Shown here: positions 23,100-29,353 of the stretch, in pieces | Numbering within the stretch: the first letter of the stretch is position 1 | Layout of the letters: each line of letters opens with the position of its first letter | NCBI GenBank assembly: GCA_017651225.1 | Contig: JAGCDF010000069.1 | Location: 1-32,366 of the forward strand | Origin: Bacteroidales bacterium | Lineage (GTDB): Bacteria > Bacteroidota > Bacteroidia > Bacteroidales > UBA932 | Reading direction: 5' to 3' | Length of the DNA stretch: 32,366 nucleotides | Notes under the pieces: model-generated | Told to the model about the DNA's origin: nothing | The model's input: the letters and a program-made list of their open reading frames with translations, nothing else | Databases searched by the model: none | Made by a program: the position numbers and the translations under genes

Positions 23100-23621
23100 A
23101 TGCTGACGGTACTGGTCACGGGCCCCATCGGGAGCGGCAAGAGCGCGGTCTGCAAGTACCTCGCTTCGCTGGACTTCCCGGTCTACGAGTGCGACGCGCG
23201 CACCAAGATGCTCTACTCGCTCGTCCCGGGCCTGAAGTGCAGCATCGAGGAGCGGCTGGGCTTCCCCTGGTCGGAGATCGGCCGGGTCTTCGCCGAGCCG
23301 GACAAGCTCCGGACGCTGGAGGAGATGGTGTATCCGCACGTACTGGAGGACCTGAAGGCCTGGAAGGCCGCCCAGAAGGCGCCGCTGCTCTTCGTCGAGT
23401 CCGCCATCGCGCTGGACAAGCCGATGTTCGACGGGCAGTACGACAAGGTCCTGCTGGTCACGGCGCCGTACGAAGTGCGCGTGCAGCGCAACCCCAAGGC
23501 GGCGGAGCGCGACGCCCTGCAGGCGTTCGACCCCGCGCGGGCCGACCTGGTCCTGGAGAATGTGGGAACAAAAGAAGAAATGAAACTTAAAATACGACAA
23601 CTGATATGCAAACTGATTTAG
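23100..23621 (+). CDS. coaE: Dephospho-CoA kinase
   Basis: 173 residues; last step of coenzyme A synthesis (ATP-dependent phosphorylation of dephospho-CoA). P-loop GPIGSGKS at residues 8-15; the substrate-binding DAR of ECDARTKMLY follows at about 32-40. The lid region (YEVRVQRNPKAAERDA, Arg-rich) is visible near 130. It is about 25 residues shorter than usual, mainly in the middle, but all key motifs are present. It starts 2 bases after the YbbR stop and overlaps the next gene by 16 bases. Confidence 0.92.
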   Translation: MLTVLVTGPIGSGKSAVCKYLASLDFPVYECDARTKMLYSLVPGLKCSIEERLGFPWSEIGRVFAEPDKLRTLEEMVYPHVLEDLKAWKAAQKAPLLFVESAIALDKPMFDGQYDKVLLVTAPYEVRVQRNPKAAERDALQAFDPARADLVLENVGTKEEMKLKIRQLICKLI

Positions 23622-24025
23622 CACGAATCCTTTCCGTGGCCGGCCAGCATGGCCTTTTCCAATACGTGGCGCAGGCCCGCGGCGGCGCGATCGCCGAGAG
23701 CCTCGAGACCAAGCAGCGCAAGGTGTTCTCCACCTCCAGCCGCATTTCCACCCTGGCGGACATCGCCATCTACACCAGCGAAGGCGAGATGAAGCTGGAC
23801 CAGGTGTTCCTGGCCCTCAAGGCCGCGCTCGGCGACGCCGAGGCCCCGTCTTCCAAGGCTTCCGAGAAGGAGATTGTCGCCCTCTTCAAGAAGGCGATTC
23901 CGAACTACGACGGCGACCGTTTCTACGTGTCCCACATGCGTAAGGTGATCGACTGGTACGACCAGCTCGTCAAGTACGCGTCCCTGGACTTTGTGAAAGA
24001 AGATGAAGCAGCCCAGGAGGCTTAA
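23606..24025 (+). CDS. DUF5606 family protein
   Basis: 139 residues with the conserved start LARILSVAGQHGLFQYVAQARGGAIAESLE and TSSRISTLADIAIYT. A short helical C-terminus ends in an acidic tail. The family is common in Bacteroidota directly after coaE, as here. It has no established function; a small-domain fold with possible binding role is only a guess. It overlaps coaE by 16 bases and rimO by 23 bases, so the three are translationally linked. Confidence 0.88.
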   Translation: MQTDLARILSVAGQHGLFQYVAQARGGAIAESLETKQRKVFSTSSRISTLADIAIYTSEGEMKLDQVFLALKAALGDAEAPSSKASEKEIVALFKKAIPNYDGDRFYVSHMRKVIDWYDQLVKYASLDFVKEDEAAQEA

Positions 24026-25310
24026 AGTCATCACCCTCGGCTGTTCGAAGAACACCGTCGATACCGAGCATCTGCTGGCCCAATTGCCGGCGGATGCTTT
24101 TACCATCGTCGAGGGCGAGGAGCCTTGCGACGTGCTGATGCTGAACACCTGCGGCTTCATCGGCGACGCCAAGGAGGAGTCGGTGAACGCCATCCTCGCG
24201 GCCGTGGAGGCCAAGAAGCGGGGCGAGGCGGGGGAGCTGGTCGTGTTCGGCTGCCTGTCGCAGCGCTATCCCGCCGAACTGCGCGCCGAGATCCCCGAGG
24301 TAGACGCCTGGTTCGGCGCGCGCGACCTCGCGCCGGTGCTGCAGCACCTGGGTGTGCAGCCCGGCCCGCTGACCGCGCGCCGCATCGCCCGCCCGCAGGG
24401 CTACGCCTATCTGAAGATTTCCGAGGGCTGTGACCGCCGCTGCTCCTACTGCGCCATTCCCTTCATCCGCGGCGCGCACCGCTCCGTGCCGATGGAGGAG
24501 CTGGTGGAGGAGGCGACGTCGCTCGCCGCGGCCGGCGTGAAAGAGCTGATCCTGATCGCGCAGGACACGACCTACTATGGTCTGGACCTGTACAAGCGCC
24601 GCGCGCTGGGCGAGCTGCTGGAGCGTCTGTCGGCCATCCCCGGCATCGTTTGGATCCGCATCCACTATTCCTACCCGGCGGATTTCCCGGAGGACGTGTT
24701 GGTCGCGATGGCGAAAAATCCCAAGGTCTGCCGCTACCTGGACATCCCCCTGCAACACATTGCGGACGGGATGCTGGAGCGGATGCACCGCCACGTGGAC
24801 GGCGCGTGGACGCGCGCGCTGATCGCCCGCCTGCGGGCGGAGGTGCCCGGCGTCGCGCTGCGCACCACGATGATCGTGGGGCATCCCGGTGAGACGGAGG
24901 CGGAGTTCGAGGAGCTGCTGGATTTCGTGCGCGAGGCGCGCTTCGAGCGCCTGGGCGCGTTTACCTACTCCGAGGAGGAGGGGACCTGGGGCGCGGAGCA
25001 CCTGCGCGACGACGTCCCGGCGGAGGTCAAGCAGGCGCGTCTGGACCGCCTGATGGAGCTCCAGCGCGAGATCTCCCTGGCCTGCAACCAGGCCCGCGTG
25101 GGTCAGGAGGTGCTGGTGATGGTGGACGACCTCTGTCATTCTGAGCGAAGCGAAGAATCTTACGCCGTCTGCCGCAGCGAGTTCGAGAGCCCCGAAGTCG
25201 ACGGCGAGATCCTGCTTCGCAACCCCGCGCCCGGCCTGCAGGTCGGCGACATGCTCCGCGTCCGCATCGTCTCCGCGGAGGACTACGACCTCATCGCCGA
25301 AGCTGTTTAG
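24003..25310 (+). CDS. rimO: Ribosomal protein S12 methylthiotransferase RimO, with repeat insertion in the TRAM domain
   Basis: 435-residue radical-SAM enzyme that adds a methylthio group to an Asp of ribosomal protein S12. The N-terminal MTTase domain has its iron-sulfur Cys (Cys14 in GCSKN, further Cys in NTCGF and FGCLSQRY). The radical-SAM Cys are Cys143, Cys147 and Cys150 in CDRRCSYC. The C-terminal TRAM domain (VLVMVDDL to LRVRIVSAEDYDLIAE) carries the RSEFESPEVDGEILL signature. Residues 378-386 (CHSERSEES) are encoded by a GTCAT-type palindrome inserted in frame between two TRAM strands. The stop codon lies within the terminator stem. Last gene of the nusB operon. Confidence 0.95.
   Translation: MKQPRRLKVITLGCSKNTVDTEHLLAQLPADAFTIVEGEEPCDVLMLNTCGFIGDAKEESVNAILAAVEAKKRGEAGELVVFGCLSQRYPAELRAEIPEVDAWFGARDLAPVLQHLGVQPGPLTARRIARPQGYAYLKISEGCDRRCSYCAIPFIRGAHRSVPMEELVEEATSLAAAGVKELILIAQDTTYYGLDLYKRRALGELLERLSAIPGIVWIRIHYSYPADFPEDVLVAMAKNPKVCRYLDIPLQHIADGMLERMHRHVDGAWTRALIARLRAEVPGVALRTTMIVGHPGETEAEFEELLDFVREARFERLGAFTYSEEEGTWGAEHLRDDVPAEVKQARLDRLMELQREISLACNQARVGQEVLVMVDDLCHSERSEESYAVCRSEFESPEVDGEILLRNPAPGLQVGDMLRVRIVSAEDYDLIAEAV
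25134..25160 (+). repeat. GTCAT-type palindrome inserted in rimO
   Basis: The sequence begins TGTCATTCTGAGCGAAG and ends CGAAGAATCT. It is the same type as the dsbD copy, in opposite orientation, and encodes CHSERSEES in frame. Confidence 0.8.
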
Positions 25311-25324
25311 CTTCGGCTTTTTTT
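25296..25324 (+). terminator. Rho-independent terminator overlapping the rimO stop
   Basis: GCCGAAGC (25296-25303) pairs with GCTTCGGC (25310-25317) around a 6-base loop, followed by T7. The left arm encodes the last residues of RimO and the TAG (25308-25310) reaches into the stem. Confidence 0.9.
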
Positions 25325-25326
25325 AT

Positions 25327-25334
25327 TATCTTTG
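25327..25334 (+). promoter_or_regulatory. -7 element of the RNase P RNA gene
   Basis: TATCTTTG matches TAnnTTTG exactly. It begins 3 bases after the rimO terminator T-tract and just upstream of the RNase P RNA. Confidence 0.7.
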
Positions 25335-25339
25335 CGCCG

Positions 25340-25690
25340 TTGAAATAAAGGTGGGGCGATCTGCCGCCCGTAAGGGAGGAAAGTCCGGACAGGACAGGGC
25401 ATCCCGCTGCGGAAAGCGCAGGTAGGGGTAACCTTACGCCCGTCGTAACAGAAAACAACCGCCTACTCCGTCATCCCCGACCTGATCGGGGATCTCGGAA
25501 GGGTAAGGGTGAAAACGCGGGGCAAGAGCCCACGACGCACGGCAGCGATGTCGCGCGGGTACGACACCGGGACCTGCAAGACCAAATATACTGGCAGACG
25601 AGGACGGCCCGTCCGATGCCAGGGGGTAGGTTGCGAAGATAAATGGCAGAAAAAACGTGAACAGAAACCGGCTTACGGCTCCACCTTTTC
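25340..25690 (+). ncRNA. rnpB: RNase P RNA (type A)
   Basis: The conserved core is present: GGAGGAAAGTCCGGAC near the 5' end (25375-25390), the AACAGAAAACAACCGCC segment, GGGTGAAAACGCGGGGCAAG, and the 3' GATAAATGGCAG with AACAGAAACCGGCTTAC. The terminal P1 helix is AAGGTGG (25348-25354) with CCACCTT (25681-25687), followed by a U-rich stretch. The RNA processes tRNA 5' ends. A GTCAT-type palindrome sits inside it (25470-25495). The 3' end overlaps the stop codon of the convergent acyltransferase gene. The ends are estimates. Confidence 0.93.
25470..25495 (+). repeat. GTCAT-type palindrome inside the RNase P RNA
   Basis: GTCATCCCCGACC followed by TGATCGGGGATCT forms a stem of ATCCCCGA and TCGGGGAT. 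It lies between the conserved AACCGCC and GGGTAAGGGTGAAA segments, in a peripheral helix, where it would extend a stem without touching the core. Confidence 0.8.
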
Positions 25691-26752
25691 TATTTTCTTT
25701 TTCTTCTTCAGGAACGCATTGAAGCGGCGTTTGCGCTGCCGCTCGTTTTTGCTGAGCAGCTGGTCCTTCAGGTCCGACAGCTCCGCGCGGAGCGCGCTGC
25801 GGTTCAGCAGTTTCTCCGCCAGGTGCTTGAAGTAAGGCTCCTTGTGACGGTCGCGCTTGTCGGCATACATCTCGTCGAAGCCGATCAAGATGCCGATTTC
25901 GATGGAATCGAAGAACTCGTCGTTGATGCTGCCGCCGAACATCTTCATCTTCGGCGAAGCGTTCATATAGGAGTTGACGAGCGGCGGAATGCCCGTACCG
26001 AGGCGCCGGATGGCGTCCTTGAGGTTGCGGTAGTCCAGCTTATAGTCATCGTCCTTGAGGATGAGGTCCAGCAGGCGGCCGTTCGTCGTCACCTCGTAGG
26101 TCTGTTTCGGGCGGACCAGCTCGTCGGTATCCGCGAAATGCTTCCACAGGAAGTGCTGGATCAGGTCGAGCGCTCCCTTGTCGTAGTCCGGGTAGACGGT
26201 CATCTTCCCGAAATAGTACATCATGTCGGCGTGCTGAAGCATGATGGCGGCGAGGCCGTCCCAGAGGTTGTCCAGGGCGAAAATGGCCTTCGCGCCGGCC
26301 TTGGAGCTCTGGTATTCCGGCGCCACGAAGGAGCGGCCGAGCTCGATCGTGTGCGGGAGGTAGTCCTTGATGAACTCTTCCGAGAAATGGAACAGATGCG
26401 CGGAGGCCAGGATGGGCTGCCCCTCCGCGTCGAGGTTCACGTCCGAGCCCAGGATATAGCGGTAGCCGCCCAGGATGGCCGAAGCCTCGGGATCCCAGAT
26501 GACGATCTGCTTGTAGAGGCGGTCGTCCTTGAAATCGAAGTCGTCCAGATCCACGGCCGCGCCGGTGCCGCCGCCGCTGTCGCGGAAGGCGATCTCGCGC
26601 AGGCGCCCGATCTCCTGCAGGACATTGGGCGCGTTATGGCAATCGACCACGTAAATCTCGTTGTCGGATTTGTTGGTGTCGCACAGCTTTTTGTCGGGGG
26701 TGAGTTCCGCCTTCAGCAGGTCGACGCTCACCGGGGCAATGATATTTTCCAT
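25673..26752 (-). CDS. glsB: GNAT-fold N-acyltransferase, probable glycine-lipid synthase GlsB
   Basis: 359 residues. The N-terminal half is an OlsB/autoinducer-synthase-like GNAT domain: CHNAPNVLQEIGRLREIAFRDSGGGTG, then ILGGYRYILG, then IELGRSFVAPEYQ. In Bacteroides the paired genes glsB and glsA make glycine lipids: GlsB N-acylates glycine and GlsA adds the second acyl group. The gene follows the PlsC-like gene after 6 bases, which supports the assignment. The C-terminal tail is Lys/Arg-rich (LKKKKKIEKVEP) and is encoded opposite the U-rich 3' end of the RNase P RNA; the stop codon lies inside it. The family call is by motif and gene pairing. Confidence 0.82.
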   Translation of the reverse strand: MENIIAPVSVDLLKAELTPDKKLCDTNKSDNEIYVVDCHNAPNVLQEIGRLREIAFRDSGGGTGAAVDLDDFDFKDDRLYKQIVIWDPEASAILGGYRYILGSDVNLDAEGQPILASAHLFHFSEEFIKDYLPHTIELGRSFVAPEYQSSKAGAKAIFALDNLWDGLAAIMLQHADMMYYFGKMTVYPDYDKGALDLIQHFLWKHFADTDELVRPKQTYEVTTNGRLLDLILKDDDYKLDYRNLKDAIRRLGTGIPPLVNSYMNASPKMKMFGGSINDEFFDSIEIGILIGFDEMYADKRDRHKEPYFKHLAEKLLNRSALRAELSDLKDQLLSKNERQRKRRFNAFLKKKKKIEKVEP

Positions 26753-26758
26753 GACTCG

Positions 26759-27577
26759 CTAGAGTTGATAAACTTTTTCGCGCACCCATGCCGCCCACTC
26801 GACGGGCTTGCGGCTGTCGTCGAAGGTGGAAGCCGGGATGGGTTGGCCGAGAACGATCTTGAAGGTCTTGTGCTGCGAATGATACAGCGCATCCGGCAGG
26901 AAGAGCATCGGGATGTTGAATTTGGTCTTCAGCACCTTGCGGAAGAGCCAGTCGGCGCGGTAGAAGCGCGCCGGGTTGCGGCCGACGAAGTGGACCGGCA
27001 CCACCGGGCGGCCGGTCTCCACGCTCTTGGTGATGAAGGTCTTGGTCCAGGGGAAATCCTGGATCTTGCCTTTGATGCGGCGGGAGCACACGCCCGCCGG
27101 GAAGATCATGATCTGGTCGTCCGAGCGGAAGGCGTCGTCCATGAGCTGCGGCAGGTTGCGCACCTGGTTGCCCGTCTTGTTGATGGGCACGCAGAGCGGC
27201 GCCAGGGGCTTGAGGAACATCAGGAAATCGTTGACCGGCATGCAGACGTTGCCGAACTCGCGCGAAATCAGGCCGCAGAGGGCCAGACCGTCGGCTGCGC
27301 CGAGCGGGTGGTTGGAGGCGAAGGTGTAGAGCGTGCCGTCCTTCGGGACGTTCTCCAGGCCTTCGACTTCGATCTTGATGTCCATGTATTTGAGGGTATC
27401 GTCGCAGAATTCCGCGCCGTCGTAGCCGCGCGAAAGGATCTCATTCATCCAATCCTGATGAATGAAGCGCTTGATGAAATTGACGACGAACTTGGGAATC
27501 TTCTTTCCCTTGAACTTGGTGGCCACGACCTTGTCCAGGTCGATCAGGCGGTCTTGTACACTGTCAGTGGTGCTCAT
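26759..27577 (-). CDS. glsA: PlsC-type O-acyltransferase, probable glycine-lipid synthase GlsA
   Basis: 272 residues of the 1-acyl-glycerol-phosphate acyltransferase superfamily. Catalytic motif SNHPLGAADG has His90 and Asp96; the spacing is one longer than the textbook H-x4-D. The second motif is IMIFPAGVCSRR and the third VVPVHFVG. The N-terminal helices (FVVNFIKRFIHQDWM) probably lie on the membrane. With the following GNAT gene it forms the two-gene unit known for glycine lipid synthesis in Bacteroides; alternatively it could acylate another amino-acid lipid. A perfect -7 box lies 7 bases before the ATG. Confidence 0.82.
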   Translation of the reverse strand: MSTTDSVQDRLIDLDKVVATKFKGKKIPKFVVNFIKRFIHQDWMNEILSRGYDGAEFCDDTLKYMDIKIEVEGLENVPKDGTLYTFASNHPLGAADGLALCGLISREFGNVCMPVNDFLMFLKPLAPLCVPINKTGNQVRNLPQLMDDAFRSDDQIMIFPAGVCSRRIKGKIQDFPWTKTFITKSVETGRPVVPVHFVGRNPARFYRADWLFRKVLKTKFNIPMLFLPDALYHSQHKTFKIVLGQPIPASTFDDSRKPVEWAAWVREKVYQL

Positions 27578-27584
27578 AGCAATA

Positions 27585-27592
27585 CAAAGTTA
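27585..27592 (-). promoter_or_regulatory. -7 element of the glsA-glsB operon
   Basis: The minus strand reads TAACTTTG, a perfect TAnnTTTG, 7 bases before ATG 27577. The transcript would be near-leaderless. Confidence 0.6.
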
Positions 27593-27647
27593 CACAAATC
27601 TTATTAATTTTGGTCTATCATTGCTAGGAATCCTGCTTAGCAAAAAG

Positions 27648-27655
27648 TAACTTTG
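27648..27655 (+). promoter_or_regulatory. -7 element of the carboxylesterase gene
   Basis: TAACTTTG matches TAnnTTTG exactly, 42 bases before ATG 27698. It is divergent to the identical box at 27585-27592. Confidence 0.6.
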
Positions 27656-27697
27656 TGAAAGTTTGTACGAAAACACTAACCCATTTTTCAAATTAAT

Positions 27698-29182
27698 ATG
27701 AAAAAAGCACTTCTTTTGTTGTCCGTGCTCGCCCTGTTCGGGTGCAGCAAGGCTGTTGACACGCCGGTCCTCACCATCGAGGGAGGCCAGGTGAAAGGTG
27801 TTACCACGGAGATTCCCGGTGTTCTCGTGTACCGGGGCATTCCTTATGCCGCTCCGCCTATCGGTGAAAACCGCTGGAAAGAACCCCAGCCGGTCGTTCC
27901 CTGGGAGGGTGTGAAGCTTTGCGACAAGTTCGGTCATCCGAGCTACCAGGCCATCCAGTACCCCGGTGGTTACTTCACCGAGTGGGGCTATGGCGACGAA
28001 GCTCCCTACAGCGAGGACTGCCTCTACCTGAACGTCTGGACCAAGGCCTCCGGCCAGCCCGACAAGAAGCTCCCCGTGGCCCTCTGGATCCATGGTGGCG
28101 GCTATCGCGAAGGCTGGGGCTCCGAGCCTGAGTTCGATGCCAAGGCCTGGGGTGCGAAGGACGTCGTCCTCGTGTCCATCAACTACCGCCTCGGTGTGTT
28201 CGGCTTCCTGACCCACCCTGAGCTCTCCGCCGAGAGCCCGCACGGTGTGTCCGGCAACTACGGTATCCTCGACCAGATCGAGGCCCTGAAGTGGATCAAG
28301 AAGAATATCGCCCAGTTCGGCGGCGATCCTGACAACGTCATGATCTTCGGCCAGAGCGCCGGCGCCGGCAGTGTCAAGACCATCTGCGAGTCCCCGCTCG
28401 CCCGCGGTCTCTTCCACAAGGCCGTCATCATGTCCGGCGGCGGTATCACCGTCCCGCAGCCGGCTCCCACCGCAGCTCCCGCCGGCCGTCCCGCCGGTAT
28501 GCCCGCCATGCCTGCCGGCATGATGCGCATGTTCCGCCCGACCAACATCAAGGAGGCCGAGCAGGCCTGCAAGGAGATCCTCGACTGGGCCGGCCTGACC
28601 GACCTCAAGAAGATGCGCGCCGCTTCCACCGAGACCCTCTACGCCCTCAGCACCATCTACAATGGCGCCAGCGGCAAGTTCGGCTCCCTCACCGGTATGC
28701 CGATGGTGGACGGTTATGTCAGCAAGGAGAGCTTTGACGACGCCGCCAAGGATGGCTCGCTCGCCGATGTCCCTTACATGATTGGTTACACGCTCAACGA
28801 TATGGGCAACATGTCCGGCGGTATCGCCGCCTTCTGCCTCAACCGTGAGGAGAAGGGCGCCAAGGCCTGGGCTTACGAGTTCGCCCGCCCGCTGCCTGAC
28901 GACGGTTCCCATCCGGAGGTGACCGCCCGCCTGAAGGGTGCGTTCCACTCCTCCGACCTGTGGTTCGTCTTCAAGTCCCTCGAGCACTGCTGGCGTCCCT
29001 GGACCCAGGGTGACTGGGATCTCTCCGAGAAGATGCTGACCGCCTGGACAAACTTCGCCAAGAACAGCGATCCGGGCCTCGGCTGGGAGCCTTACACCAA
29101 GGACAACAGCAAGTTCATGCTCTTCAAGCTGGACGCCCAGGACAAGGAGAATTCCGAGGTCGGTGAGCCCATCGTTCCGTAG
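27698..29182 (+). CDS. Type B carboxylesterase lipoprotein
   Basis: 494 residues with a lipoprotein signal (lipobox FGC, Cys16). Alpha/beta-hydrolase of the carboxylesterase B family: the EDCLYLNVWT signature, oxyanion hole HGGGY, nucleophile Ser220 in FGQSAGAG, and catalytic His417 in GAFHSSDLWFVF. An acidic partner lies in between. Residues 247-285 are an unusual Pro/Ala/Gly/Met-rich loop (PAPTAAPAGRPAGMPAMPAG). Being outer-membrane or periplasmic and near a GH3 glycosidase, it may remove acyl groups from plant polysaccharide, but the substrate is not readable. Codon use is strongly biased as in highly expressed genes. A terminator follows. Confidence 0.9.
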   Translation: MKKALLLLSVLALFGCSKAVDTPVLTIEGGQVKGVTTEIPGVLVYRGIPYAAPPIGENRWKEPQPVVPWEGVKLCDKFGHPSYQAIQYPGGYFTEWGYGDEAPYSEDCLYLNVWTKASGQPDKKLPVALWIHGGGYREGWGSEPEFDAKAWGAKDVVLVSINYRLGVFGFLTHPELSAESPHGVSGNYGILDQIEALKWIKKNIAQFGGDPDNVMIFGQSAGAGSVKTICESPLARGLFHKAVIMSGGGITVPQPAPTAAPAGRPAGMPAMPAGMMRMFRPTNIKEAEQACKEILDWAGLTDLKKMRAASTETLYALSTIYNGASGKFGSLTGMPMVDGYVSKESFDDAAKDGSLADVPYMIGYTLNDMGNMSGGIAAFCLNREEKGAKAWAYEFARPLPDDGSHPEVTARLKGAFHSSDLWFVFKSLEHCWRPWTQGDWDLSEKMLTAWTNFAKNSDPGLGWEPYTKDNSKFMLFKLDAQDKENSEVGEPIVP

Positions 29183-29207
29183 GTAAATTCCTATCCATAT
29201 TGCAAAC

Positions 29208-29246
29208 AGACCCCCCGACTGCTCCTGCAGCCGGGGGTCTATTTTT
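29208..29246 (+). terminator. Rho-independent terminator after the carboxylesterase gene
   Basis: AGACCCCC (29208-29215) pairs with GGGGGTCT (29233-29240), then ATTTTT. Confidence 0.85.
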
Positions 29247-29262
29247 AAGCTGGCTGAAAACA

Positions 29263-29347
29263 ATTCCGTCCTCAAAAACATGCTGTTTTGAGGACGGAAT
29301 GCCTTTTTTCTGTTGTTTGTCCTCAAAAACAGGGTGTTTTGAGGACA
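29263..29347. repeat. Solitary pair of TCCTCAAAA palindromes
   Basis: Two palindromes of the same family as the RAYT element arrays. Copy 1 is 29263-29300 with perfect 15-bp arms (ATTCCGTCCTCAAAA); copy 2 is 29318-29347 with 11-bp arms (TGTCCTCAAAA). Both have 8-base loops. They fill the gap between the convergent esterase and GH3 genes, with no transposase nearby, like REP doublets of other bacteria. Confidence 0.85.
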
Positions 29348-29353
29348 GAATAG

